From Eleusine coracana subsp. coracana (taxonomy: Eukaryota > Streptophyta > Magnoliopsida > Poales > Poaceae): a stretch of 64,000 nucleotides of DNA. Both the position numbers and the translations under genes were made by a program. Below are positions 12,034 through 23,166 of the stretch, in pieces; positions within the stretch are counted from its first letter, which is position 1, and every line of letters begins with the position of its first letter. The notes beneath the pieces are model-generated. The model did not search any database. It was not told the origin of the DNA and saw nothing but the letters and a program-made list of their open reading frames with translations. The stretch is taken from positions 12,618,569 to 12,682,568 of the forward strand of contig CM064429.1 of NCBI GenBank assembly GCA_032690845.1. The letters run 5' to 3'.

Positions 12034-12347
12034 TGAAAGAGCCTAGAGGGGGGGGTGAATAGGTGATAATTCCTGAAATTGACTAAACAACAAAAGTTAA
12101 TTGTGTAGTGTCGGACTTCTCTGGCAATTGTAGGATAAGCCCAATACTTGTCCGATGGCATAAGTTAGAAAAGTAGATCAGTCAACTAAAAATTAAAACT
12201 AGTGCAAGACAAGCTTGGATCAAGTTAATACAAGCTAGAGGAAGCAGTGCAAGAAAGGAAAAACATCTAGCCTGCAACCTACACAAGATAGCTTACGAAA
12301 AAAATAAACTAACCCTGACAAGCAAGTTAATGAACAAGAACAAGTAA
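12034..12347 (-). repeat. 3' LTR of copia element D, first part (U5 end)
   Basis: On the plus strand it begins TGAAAGAGCCTAGAGGGGGG, the complement of a SIRE-type LTR end (...CTTTCA). It is cut at 12348 by element F and resumes at 23545. The two LTR ends are TGAAAG and CTTTCA, perfect inverted termini. The LTR is about 860 bp once F is removed. TCGGAC and GTCCGA half-palindromes occur near 12112-12153. Confidence 0.8.
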
Positions 12348-12352
12348 TAGAG

Positions 12353-12725
12353 TGTGGAATACTTACCTTCCGGGTATCCATAGATATGCCTAAGTCAGCA
12401 ACCGACGGGGTACCTTGCCAATAAGGGAACCGACCGAGTCGGCTTGGAGCAGAAGGCAATTAGAGATAGACTTTCTATGTAAATCCTTATAAACTACGAG
12501 CAGGACTCTTCATGTACCCCCTGCCGACCGAATATATGAGGTGGCGGGGAACCCCTATTGGGGACATGAAATTACAAAGCAATACAAACCACAGAACACA
12601 GGATGTAGGGTTTTTACTCTCATCGAGACGGCCTGAACCTGTATAACTCGGCGTCTTTTGCAACCATCATAGTTCTTAGTCTCAACGTAGCCCTATAAAT
12701 ATATTGCCGAGCTCAAGTCTTGACA
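12353..12725 (+). repeat. 5' LTR of element F
   Basis: It starts TGTGGAATACTTACCTTCC and ends CAAGTCTTGACA. It is the same length as the 3' LTR (373 bp) and differs by scattered substitutions. CCCTATAAATATA at 12691-12703 is the probable TATA box or a promoter-proximal AT element near the U5 end. Confidence 0.9.
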
Positions 12726-12745
12726 GTTGGCGCGCCAGGTCGGGG
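12726..12745 (+). promoter_or_regulatory. Primer binding site of element F
   Basis: GTTGGCGCGCCAGGTCGGGG follows the 5' LTR directly. This is the usual primer site form of grass Tat elements such as the RIRE2 and Cinful groups. I do not assign the tRNA. Confidence 0.8.
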
Positions 12746-12776
12746 ACAAGGCTCACCGGGATTCTCCGTCGACTAC

Positions 12777-14738
12777 GATGGCCAAAATTCCCAACATCTA
12801 GTACTCGCCGAACTTCGAGATCTCCTTTGGATTGCTCGACTTCGTCGTCGACACCAACAGAGAGCTAGGTCTAGAGAACTACCGATCCAACTCGGCCGCA
12901 GCCGGTTCTATGGCACGATCATAGAGCTCATCAAATCTGATCCCAGCATTGGCTCCACTCGGATTCGACAATACAGACCTACCCCTCGGGTACAACTCAA
13001 AGTTGGTATGTTCCTTTGATGAGGATTTGGTCGGATCTACCTACTTATACCCTCTAACTGTGAACGTGGTCGACATAGATGAGAATCCATCAGGAGACAA
13101 CGATGAGGAGGGTGACCACGAAAAGGACGGTCACGAAGAAGATGGCCGCGTAGAAGAAGGCCACAGGGAAGAAAACCCCCAACACAACAATTCGTCAGCA
13201 GGACAGCACCGCCGACCAAGAGGATCGCGTGGATCCCGCCTCGCACGCCGACTGGACCTTTGGACAACTTGAGATCGAAGTAGACGGCGTCAAGGTCTAT
13301 GACACCCCGCAGAACAACATCACCAGAGCTAAAGCATTGCTCAGCAGCTTGATGGCTGATGCAGCATATCAGACCCCCACAATGCATAAGGCGGTGGCCT
13401 TGCTCAAGGCTGCTGCAGTTCAAGACGCAGCCAGGGACGAACCACAGTCGGTGGCAAGTTCCAGTCATGTGACATCACGCGTTCAATGAAGGCGTGGCGA
13501 TCTGAGAAATTCCCTCAGCATCTGTGATGGTCGGGATACCATCAACTCCCATTACGAAGAGCGGGCTCGGGACGACCGATGCCATGAGGAGCTCCACGAT
13601 CGGAGGACCGACATCCGACGGGAAGACCGACGTGATCCACCCGCAGGAAACAACCGTGATGACTGACGTCGACGTGACGATCAGGACCGGCACGAGAATC
13701 ATGATTAAGATAATCGGCGTCACTATCATAATGATGGCGTTGGCTCTTGCCATAATCATCGCCCATCTTCATCTCCCGACCGACTTAGAAGGTCAACTAC
13801 TCCGAGCGATGAAGAATTTGACAACATCAAGGCTTATGTACCTGAGCTTCGCATAGCTCGGTGGCCGAAAGGATTCAAGCCGGTTCCCATTGAGAAATAT
13901 GATGGTCAGACCAACCCCCAAGAGTGGCTTCAGCTATATAGTACGGCGATTCCGTCGGCTGGAGGCGATACCTTCGTGATGGCCAATTACCTACCGGTCT
14001 ACCTTGATCCGGCCATTCGGATTTGGCTCACATGTCTCCCAGAGAGATCAGTCACCTTTTGGGGAGACCTTAATAGGAAGCTCATATAGAGTTTCCAAGC
14101 TACTTTCAATCGTCCGGGCAACCACTTCGACCTCACCCGGATCAAGCAGAAGTCTAATGAGTCCCTACGCGACTACATCAAGCGGTTCTGTGCCAAGAAA
14201 ACTGAGATCCCTAATGTTCCGGATCAGCAGATCATAGCAGCCTTCCAAGGAGGCAAACGGAGCGATGACTTGGTCCGGGAGATCGATTGGAGAAATCATG
14301 ATCTCAAATTGATCGCTCGGGAGTGCTTCGAGATCGCTGATAAGTTCACGTCAGGCGAGTCGGCACTGGATGACATCCGCAACAAAGGCAAAGAGAAGCG
14401 CTCGGACAAGCTAGAGTCCTCCAAGAAGGACAAGAAAAGGAAGCATGACAACATGGTCGCTGTGGTAGACCGATCCTAGAAGAACCCTCGGATGAACCAA
14501 CAGACCATGGACGACTTGCTAAGTGGCCCGTGCCTATGGCACCCAAAGGGGAACCACAAAGCAAAGGACTTTTACCGACTGAAAGGCTTCACGACTGCCA
14601 CGCTCAAGGTGGCCAAGGATCCGCCAAGACCGCAATGGCAAAGACAAGGCTAAAGATGGTGATGACAAGGACGAAGAAGGAGAGTTCCAGGAGCCCTGGA
14701 AGGAAGTCAACTTCATCTTCGGAGGCTCGGATGCCTAC
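12777..14738 (+). pseudogene. gag of element F (decayed)
   Basis: The candidate ATG is at 12777, with a stop seven codons later. An acidic/His-rich region (DEEGDHEKDGHEEDGR, about 13100) and a segment at 13229-13489 precede the capsid. The capsid (Retrotrans_gag type) runs from about 13840 to 14350 over PKGFKPVPIEKYDGQTNPQE, LQLYSTAIPSAGGDTFVMAN, then a TAG after LNRKLI, then FNRPGNHFDLTRIKQKSNES and LRDYIKRFCAKK. The frame stays open from 14270 to 14479 with a Lys-rich tail (KKDKKRKHDN). Several frameshifts are needed to follow it, and no intact gag is encoded. It belongs to the virus-like particle of the element, encoded just 5' of protease. Confidence 0.8.
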
Positions 14739-15425
14739 GTGTCCAAACGCAAGCAAAAGCTAGAACTACGAGAGATCAACTCCATAGAACCTGCTACGCC
14801 CAAATATATGAGGTGGTCTAAGGTTCCGATCGCATTTGATCGGTTGGATCACCCCTGCCACCTGCCCAAGCCAGGACGCTACCCGCTGGTACTCGCGGAC
14901 ACAATGAAGGAGGTCAAGTTCAACAAAGTACTCATAGACGGAGAAAGCAGTCTGGACTTGATCTTCACCAAGACCCTCACGGAGTTAGGCTTATCGGTCA
15001 ATGGCCTCCAGCCGAGTTCCTCACCCTTCCATGGGATCGTTCCTGGCAAGACCTCAGTTCCTGTTGGACAAATCGTTCTGCCTGTTACCTTTGGAACCCG
15101 TGAGAACTTCAAGACCGAGCGTGTTATCTTCCAGGTGGCCAATTTTGAGTCAGCATTCCATGCTATCCTAGGTAGACCGGCGATGGCGAAGTTCATGGCA
15201 GTCCCGCACTACCCATACCTCACTCTCAAGATGTCAGGCCCTAAAGGAATAATCTCCCTCCACTGTGACCTTCAGAATTCTTTCGATTGCAATGTGCAGA
15301 GTTGTGAGATGGCCGACCAATGGTTGATGCAGTCCAACCGGCTGGATATCCAGAAGGCAGTCGGCGATGAGGTGCAGACCGACGCAAAGATCCCCATGAA
15401 GAAGTCTACCAAGGACAAGATATAG
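14709..15425 (+). pseudogene. Aspartic protease of element F
   Basis: The open frame begins upstream of the GTG at 14739, so the true reading starts inside the gag-pol frame. After a Lys-rich linker the retropepsin fold is visible: active site VLIDGESSLDLIF near 14929-14965, then the VPVGQIVLPVTFG strand, and the AILGRPAMAKFMAV motif near 15163-15205 that closes the domain. The family active site is Asp-Gly-Gly, and here the second Gly is Glu (GGA or GGG to GAA/GAG-type change), which should impair catalysis. The frame ends at a TAG (15423-15425) in the protease-RT linker. Protease would process the polyprotein. Confidence 0.85.
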
Positions 15426-15499
15426 ACGGACGACGTCCCTACTAAGGAGACCACGCTCAACCCAAAGGACCCTGCTAAGATCAGTTATGTAGGGGCTGA

Positions 15500-16846
15500 C
15501 CTTGATGTGAAATAGGAACTCGCGATCACTCTTTCCCTCTAGGAAAATAGGGACATCTTTGCATGGAAGCCTTCTGACATGCTGAGAGTTCCTAGGGGAA
15601 AGATTGAGCATGAATTGACGGTGCCTCCTGGGGCCACCCCTGTCAGGCAAAGACTTAGAAGGTTTGCACAAGACCGCAAGGACGCCATGAAGAAGGAGAT
15701 AGCTAGGTTATTAGATGCTAAGTTTATAAAGGAAGTGTACCATCCAGATTGGCTGGCAAATCCTGTCCTTTTACCCAAGAAGAATAAAGAGTGGCGGATG
15801 TGCATGGATTATACCGACTTGAACAAGGTCTGTCCTAAAGACCCCTTTGCTTTGCCATGTATCGATCAGATCGTAGACTCAACAGCCGAGTGTGAGCTAT
15901 TAAGCTTTCTAGATGCCTATTCAGGCTATCACCAGATCCCACTGAAAGTCAAAGATCAAATCAAGACTTCCTTTATAACTCCCTTTGGTGCCTATTGCTA
16001 TATTACCATGCCGTTCGGTCTAAAAAATGCTGGCGTGACTTACCAATGTGGTGTTCAATGCTGCCTCAAAACTCAGATTGCTCGAAATGCAGAAGCATAC
16101 GTAGACGACATCATGGTGAAAACTTGGAATGTCGAAGAACTTCTCTCTGACCTGGCAGAGACGTTTGACAATTTGAGACGTTACTCGATGAAGCTGAATC
16201 CTAAAAAGTGTGTTTTTGGGGTTCCTTCGGGAAAGCTACTGGGTTACATTACTTCAAAATGAGGTATAGAGGGCAATCCAGATAAAATCAAGGTGATCCT
16301 TGATATGGGGCCACCTAATTCTCAGAGAGATATTCAGAAGCTAACCAGATGTATGGCATCCCTGAGTCGCTTTATTTCCCGACTGGGGGTCAGGGGTCTG
16401 CCACTCTTTAGACTGCTCGAGAAGCAGGATGACTTGGTTTGGACAATAGAGGCGCAATTGGTATTGGATGAGTTGAAGGTCCACCTCAGCAATATTCCAG
16501 TCTTGGTTCCTCCGGAGCCGCAAGAAAATCTTCAACTCTACATATCGAACACAACTCAAGTTGTGAGTACCGTTTTAACGATCGACCGAGAGGAAGAGGG
16601 TCATGTACAAAAAGTACAACACCCGGTGTACTTCATTAGTGAAGTTCTTAGTGCCTCCAAAACACAATATCACCTGATATTGAAGCTGCTATACGCGCTC
16701 CTGATCACCTCAAGGAAGTTGAAGCACTACTTTCAAGCTCATCCTATCAAAGTTCAACATCCTTTGCACTCGGTGCAGTCCTTCACAACCATGAAGCCGA
16801 AGGAAAGATTGCTTAGTGGGCAGTTGAACTTGGTCAGTATACCATC
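15500..16846 (+). pseudogene. Reverse transcriptase and RNase H of element F
   Basis: After two TAG codons (about 15515 and 15541) the RT reads through 15579-16262: NPVLLPKKNKEWRMCMDYTD, then NKVCPKDPFALPCID, SFLDAYSGYHQIPL, ITMPFGLKNAG, and the catalytic box AYVDDIMVKT near 16100-16130. The motif around Asn-Ala-Gly-Val-Thr differs from the usual Ala-Thr-Tyr. A TGA at 16261 precedes the connection and first RNase H region (16293-16850: GIEGNPDKIK, LTRCMASLSRFISRLG, then a degenerate VYFISEVLSASKTQYHLILK). RT copies RNA to DNA; RNase H removes RNA. The gene is not translatable as one chain. Confidence 0.85.
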
Positions 16847-17330
16847 ATGTTCGAAACTCGTTTGGCAATCAAAGGACAGGCATTGGCCGACTTTGTTTTC
16901 GAGTGGACAGAGATTCAAATGTCGCCTGCATCACAAGATGTTGAGTACTGGAAAATGTATTTTGATGGATCCCTCCAGTTACCTGGGGTAGGTGCAGGAA
17001 TTGTGTTCATCTCACCCATAGGAGAGAAATTGCGATACGTCCTCCAGATCATGTTTCGCGCGTCTAATAACATTGCGGAATATAAAGCTCTTCTACATGG
17101 TCTGCGCATTCCTGTTTCGCTCGGCATTCGGTGTCTTGCCATCTTTTGTGACTCGGCTCTGGTCATTAACCAGGTCACTAAGGATTGGAACTGTGTGGAC
17201 GACACCATGGGTGCTTACGGCCAAGACGTAAGGAAGCTCGAAGACAAATTTGATGGACTCAAGTTCACTCATTTTCTTTGAGGTAATAATCAAGCGGCTG
17301 ATGAATTAGCCAAGATAGAATCATCTTGAT
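16847..17330 (+). pseudogene. Second RNase H domain (aRNH) of element F
   Basis: The frame at 16847-17281 continues from the RT region and carries a separate RNase H fold: MYFDGSLQLPGVGAGIVFIS (first Asp, near 16958), SNNIAEYKALLHGLRI (Glu, near 17075), IFCDSALVINQV (Asp, near 17150), and after a TGA at 17281 the NNQAADELAK segment holding the last Asp. All four D-E-D-D acidic residues are visible. Tat-lineage elements are known to carry an acquired RNase H of this type in addition to the ancestral one. One stop separates the last catalytic residue. Confidence 0.8.
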
Positions 17331-17429
17331 CGTTTGTCCCACTCGGTGTTTTCTTACACACCCTGGATTCTCCCACTATTTATCCTCGCTCTGACATTTT
17401 AATGTCCAATGTTGCTGAACCCGTAAGCG

Positions 17430-18683
17430 ATATCAATAAAGAGACCAACTAATGCGACCCGATTGTCCAATTATTGAGCAAGGGTACGCTGCCTACGGAT
17501 CCTAAAGAGCAGCAGAGGTTGAAGGATAGATGTCGAGGATACTTGATGGTGGACAATCTACTTTATAGAAGAGGAGGATCGAACATATTGATGCGGTGCA
17601 TCTCAATACCAGAAGGCAAAGTGTTGATGGAAGAAATCCATTCAGGATTATGTGGCAATCACGCAGCTTCCAAGACTTTGGTTGGTAAAGCTTTCCGACA
17701 AGGATTTTATTGGCCTACGGCGGTCGAAGATGCACACGAGGTCGTTCGGAAGTGTGAAGGCTGTCAATTCTTTGCTCAATAGACACATGTGCCTTCACAA
17801 TAACTTCAGATGATACCTATGACTTGGCCTTTTGAAATCTGGGGGCTTGATATTGTCGGTCCTTTCAAGAAAGCGCCAGGCGGGTTTACTCATTTGTTTG
17901 TTGCTATTGACAAATTCACCAAGTGGATTGAAGCGAAGCCGGTCGGCAAGATAACTTCGAAGAAAGCGGTCGAGTTTGTCAAAGAGGTCTTTACTCGGTT
18001 TGGGGTCTCTCATGATATCATCACCGACAATGGTACTCTATTTATATCTAAGGAGTTTTGAGACTTGCCGATGACATGGGAATAAAAATCCACTTTGCAT
18101 CAGTGGATCATCCTCAAAGCAATGGGCAGGTCAACGGGCCAACGGTATGATTCTTCAAGGGTTGAAGCCCCGGATATTTGATAGGCTCAAACCTTATATC
18201 GGTCGGTGGGTTCGAGAGCTGCCTTCAGTTCTCTAGGGCCTATGTACTAATGTCAGTTGGGCTACTAGCCAATCACCTTTCTTGTTGGTGTACGGTTTCG
18301 AGGCTATGCTGCCGACCGAGGTAAACCTCGTATCAGCGCGAATCAAGGGATAAGACGAGAAGCTCTTTGAAGAAAACCGAGAGATTGATTTGATTGCGGC
18401 AGAGCAATTGCGTGATCATGCTCTATTTCAGTCCACGGTATATCAGCAGGGCCTAAGATGTTACTATGATAAGAACGTACGCAGTCGCCAGTTTCATGTT
18501 GGGGATTTAGTACTGCGCCGAGTGCAATCAACCAAGAATCGGCACAAACTATCCCCTAAATGGGAAGGACCTTATATGGTCAAAGAAGTCACTCGGTCGG
18601 GGGCTTATAGACTGATGTATCAAGATGGCGACGATGTACCAAACTCGTGGAATATAAATCAGCAACGTCGCTTTTATATTTAG
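17430..18683 (+). pseudogene. Integrase of element F
   Basis: The N-terminal zinc domain lies in 17474-17782: HSGLCGNHAASK, then GFYWPTAVEDA, then CEGCQFFAQ followed by TAG, giving the His-His-Cys-Cys set. The core is at 17810-18061 with IWGLDIVGPF (first Asp) and DIITDNGTLF (second Asp), ending in a TGA. The segment with the catalytic Glu is in a shifted frame around 18110-18200 with several stops. The C-terminal part (18390-18683) is open and typical: HVGDLVLRRVQ, LSPKWEGPYMVKEV, GAYRL, VPNSWNINQQRRFYI, ending at a TAG near 18682. Integrase inserts the cDNA; this copy is dead. Confidence 0.85.
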
Positions 18684-19307
18684 TCTATCTTTTGTATTCA
18701 CATACATTATTATTGAATGAAACTTCAATCTTTTTAATGAAAGATTTCTTGATGATTTTCATTCTTATTTGTCTCGATTCCTCAATTTATATTAAACAAT
18801 CAATCCAGTGGGCTACTAATAATGTCTCACTACTCCTTAACCTTGATAAATTCTGGTTTTGGATTTTCTCCGACCGATTTCTCATATTTTGATATGGTCT
18901 TATGATTTTTGGTCTAACGCTTGAGCAGCATGGTTATACAATTTATACTACACAATAGACTGTCACTATGCTAAACCCAGAACTAAAGAGTGAGAGGTCA
19001 TGTGTCGATTGGTCGATTCTGCTTGTTACGCGGTTATGTATTACAACCTAGTATGCTAAGGCAGACTGATGCAACTTCTGTTTTTATCTCTAAAAGACTT
19101 ATGGCAAAAAGATCTAAGTGCTAAAGCGCGAGTAACGCAGGTAAGTACTGATTGTTTCGCTTCAGGTAACTAAAGATTGCCTTTATGACTACTTTGTCGA
19201 TCTTTTAACTTGTTTACAAACTAAGCAAGCATAGAAATTATTATATACATGGAGATAATATTATCTTCCTACATAAATACTACTAATGTTTTCTGACATT
19301 ACAGATA
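18684..19307. other. Spacer between integrase and the antisense gene of element F
   Basis: AT-rich sequence with no convincing gene. It lies between the integrase stop (plus strand) and the stop of the antisense gene (minus strand), so it would hold the 3' ends of two converging transcripts. The short frame at 18647-18892 is the integrase tail plus noise. Confidence 0.5.
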
Positions 19308-22176
19308 TTACAACTCCTTCAAAGGAGAGCAAGCATCATCCTGCAATTCTACCTCTAGAGTTGCTGGAGTAGTTGGCGTGATGGGATCAACTTCTACATT
19401 GTCAACCAAGGCACGGGAGGTCTCCAGCATAGAGTCCATAAGCAATTGTCATTGATCTATTGTCATGTCTGGGTGGAAGCCCTCCTTGATCTTATCCAAT
19501 GCCAATGTAGGAGACCAAGACTGGCAAATAGCTAGCACTTGGCTCCCGGCCTCGGTCGCCACCCTCTTGGTATGATTAGCAATTGCCTCCGAAGCATGCT
19601 CCAGCAGATACTCAAAGGAGTGACCGGTCTTCTTCACTTGGTTAGCATGGATATAATCCAATGATTTCCGAGCTCCATAAGATAATGCTGCAAAAGATTT
19701 TCAACGCGTCAAAATCTGAAGTCAACAAAACAAATAATGAAGATACGATGGAGAGCTTACTGGCAAGATTACATTTGAAAGACATGGAGATGCTCTTAGC
19801 TTCCTCTATCTTCTCTTCGGCTTCCTCCAGCTTCTTCTTCAGCCGAGTGATTTCGGAGCTTTGCTCTTCGACCGACTTGGAAAGGTCATCCTTCTCAGCA
19901 GTCAGAGCATCCAAGATCATGAGCTAAAGACACATATAAAACCTTTAGCATTAGACTGAGCAAGGAGCAAATGAAAGTTGGTATGCAATCTTACCGACGA
20001 CATCAGCACGACTTTGCTCTAGAGCTTTGGTCGCATCCTTGTGATTGGTCTATAGTCTTTCAATTTGCCTTTTGTCCTGGGAGAGCTGTTTATCGGTTAC
20101 TAGCAAGGTACCAACAACAAGTCAACACCTTCAAGAATGGATCTAACATGGAAAAAGAATCTTGAACATACCAAAATTATCGGCTTCAAGATACTCAATC
20201 CTGGCCTGCTTTTTCTCCATAAGAGAATATATTGTCTGAATGCGAAGAAGGGCATGGTTAGTCGAAATAATGATTCAAGAAAAAAAACTTGGTATTGATG
20301 TACCTTGTTGGCCTCTCGGTGTTGATGGATGATCTCCATATCTTCAGCTTCAGGCCGACCCAATGAATCCTCGACCAAGACGACCTTACCCTTGTTGAGA
20401 GGAGAAGAAATGTCGGTCGGGGAAGGATTGACAGTCTAAGGAGTCGGCACTGGCATTGGCGTAGGTGCTGGAGCTTTGGGCGACTTCCTTAGCTCGGTCT
20501 GTGCACTTCATGGCATGCGGACTGGCTGAGGCAAGTTGGTCGGATGAGGAGTAGGAGCGGACCGGGTGACTTCAGACCCTTGGGCGCTCTGAGCATCACT
20601 CAACGGACCACTATGACCACCAAAGGGCGTAATATTAAAGATTAAAATATGGTTATTAACTACAGTGATGAAGAATCGAAGACGCAAAGAAGTTTACCTA
20701 GAGGCTTGTTTGATTTTGATTCGGCAGACTCTCTTCTTTGAAGAAGTGGTCTGCGAGTCAGTCTCCTTCCCCTTCAGGGAAGACTTGTCAATTTCATTGA
20801 TCTTCTTCGCTGGTCCTGCATCACTCGCTGTTTTGCTTGGGGGCTCTGACTGGCTTGATGGTCGGTCAGAGTGTGCAGGGGTTGGCAGACTAGCGTCTTG
20901 GGGGTGCTCCTCTTCATCATCATCGTGATCTCCCATGTATTTCCAACGACGATGGGCGGTCTGCTTCACTCGTCATCTTGGGGAGGGCAAGTTGGCGGGA
21001 GATGAGGTAGAGATGCCTACGACGGCCCCTGCGATTGGCTGCGCGCTCACTGATGAGCTTGAACCACCAATATCGGTCTACGGCGGCTTCTCAACATAGT
21101 CCGGTCCCTCGGAATCATTCGGAGGGATTAGAGGGTGTGACACAGAAGTGTCCAAAACTTGCAGAAATATGAAGACATCAAATGTTGTGATCAACCTGTC
21201 AAAAAGAACATCAAAAACACTCAAAATGATCGATGCTACTCGGGCCCATAGAGTGCCCACATTGTATGCCTTTGCGATGAAGGAGTAATCCTGAACAATG
21301 TTTCCTTCAAACATCTTCAATAGCTGCGACTGACGCAAAGTGGAGTTTGGCGGATCAGACACTTCCCTCGTTTCATCATCAGAGGCATATTTCCAGGCGG
21401 GGTGACTCTGCTGTTTCAAGGGTTGCACTCGCCGAACTATGAAGCTCTTCGCTATAGTAATGCCGTCAACCCCATCATTCTTCAGCTCCACAATCTTTTC
21501 TAGCAGAGTAACTGCCTAGGGGTCAGTCGAGTCCGGTCTCTCTGACCACCACACTTGAGGAGTGGCTTTCGCACTAGAGAAATCAGCAAAAGCAGGGGAA
21601 GGATTGTCACAGTAGAACCACTCATCCCTCTAGTTCTTTATTCCCCGTGTTCAGCGACACATTGATATATGCCTCTTTCGTGCGCAACTGGAAGCCAACT
21701 CCACCAATGGAGACTTGGTTTTCCTTAGTTGGCAGCGGTCGGAGGACGAAGAGATGGCAGAATAGAGTGAAGTGGGGCAGAACGCCCAGATGCACGAAGA
21801 TGGCAATGTGGAGAATGGAGTTGGGAATGACGTTGAAGAGCTCAATCCCATAGAAGAAGAGGAGCCCGCGCAGAAAACTGTAGCAGGGAACTCCAAAACC
21901 ATGCTCCAAAAAAGAGCAAAAAACTACAATTTTTTTATGGATTGCGAGGGGGCGTGTTTCTTTCGGTACCTTCCAATCAATGCGCACCTGTTCCTGGAGG
22001 ATACCATCCATCACCATTGAGTTCAGATTGGTGGTGGTGAGGCTGCTTTTCAGGAACTCTCGCAGCTGTTCTAGGATCTCCAACTCCGAGGAGGAGGATT
22101 CAGCGGCGACAACCTTCTTGGATGACTTACAAGGCATTGTCGATGAAGAAGTGGCACGCTGGATCCGGAGGCTCAA
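19308..22176 (-). pseudogene. Multi-exon antisense gene of Tat element F (grass gypsy-type transposon protein family)
   Basis: Seven exons fit, minus strand: 22176-21240, 21158-20698, 20610-20304, 20235-20172, 20099-19995, about 19923-19761 and 19687-19308 (TAA at 19310). Introns are 68-87 bases. Five begin GT and end AG (donors TAG/GTAAAC, AAG/GTACAT, TTG/GTATGT, TCG/GTAAGA, CCA/GTAAGC; one acceptor TTTTGCAG). Coding phase is kept across 21239-21159 (in phase, acceptor now AA), 20697-20611, 20303-20236, 20171-20100 and 19760-19688; only the exon 5/6 junction is off by one base. Exon 1 has the plant domain known as 'putative gypsy type transposon' (PF04195-like): VFCSFLEHGFGVPCYSFLRG, NSILHIAIFVHLGVLPHF, then WFYCDNPSPAFADFS after a frameshift. 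Exon 2 is acidic, Ser/Lys-rich; exon 6 is coiled coil (SSEITRLKKKLEEAEEKIEE). Stops (TAG, TGA) show decay. Its role is unknown. Confidence 0.75.
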
Positions 22177-22351
22177 GGCTAACCCTAGCAGGAGCTCAAT
22201 GTTTGCTGGCGATGAGGATCTGTGGCAGCGGTGATGAAATGGCTAACCCTAGCTCTAAAGCAGAGGAGTTGCGGGAGCAGGGGAGGCGCAAGGGAGGCGA
22301 AGCGCTTTGAGCGAAATGGCGGCGTGGACTTGGAGTCAACAGCCCTTCACA

Positions 22352-22359
22352 CTTTTATA
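22352..22359 (-). promoter_or_regulatory. Probable TATA box of the antisense gene
   Basis: TATAAAAG is read on the minus strand about 180 bases before the first ATG of the antisense gene. The stretch between is GC-rich with pyrimidine runs, like a grass 5' UTR. A GGCCCA motif (22405-22410 complement) lies just upstream. This suggests the gene has a promoter of its own rather than using the LTR. Confidence 0.5.
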
Positions 22360-22559
22360 CCTTTGCCTTTTTGACCTAGTCTTTGAGGTCCCCATGGGCT
22401 TTGGTGGGCCGTACAGTGCCAGGCTTTTTCTGCCTATAAAAATGATGAGGCATTATTCTTTAAAAAGAATTAATGCTATAAACCTTGAGAACTTGATCTC
22501 GGGGGCTTCTTTGATGAGAAGTAGTGGAATATCCATTTTAAAATACTTCCCATATCTAT

Positions 22560-23166
22560 GTGATTTGATGATCATATAGCAAGAGGACTTGATGGTCGTA
22601 TGGTTTCAAGTTCACAAGTACCTTATTGATTGAAATTAGTAAGTAATTACCAACGTTGGGCTTGTTTGAATCCAAGTAATAACTCCTTATGGAAAGGCTA
22701 TATCATGACTGATGTCATTTAGCTTATTGTTATGGTATGATTGATGTCATATAAGTTTGTATATAGACTACAACATGATTGATGTCATGGAATTTTGAGT
22801 TTATAAATTATTCGGATAATTGTATAAATCACTCGGCATAACTTTAAATCGATCGGCATGATTGATGTCATGTGGACTGATCCTTCGGTTTGATGATCAG
22901 AGGATTATCAGCTCGATGTTGATGGTTTGAGTTGAATTTATACAACAAAATGTTAAGAGCTAATATTATTAGACTCTTGCATTATTTGTTAGTCTCCAAA
23001 TTATACAAAAGTCGGGAGCTACACCTGATCAGGTGCGCCTAGTCGGCGCACCAGATCCATCAGGAACTTCAATCAAGAGATCCTCTTAATTTATGACCTA
23101 TTCTCATCAACATTGAAGATCACTCGGCAAGTCACACCTCAAAATCAGAAAGCACTCGAGGGTTAC
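22560..23166. other. 3' noncoding region of F with four ATGATTGATGTCAT-type repeats and PPT
   Basis: The 14-mer ATGATTGATGTCAT occurs at 22737-22750, 22775-22788 and 22858-22871, and with one change at 22705-22718. No gene is visible. The stretch ends ACTCGAGGGTTAC, a polypurine-tract-like sequence in the usual Tat form, directly before the 3' LTR. Confidence 0.7.
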
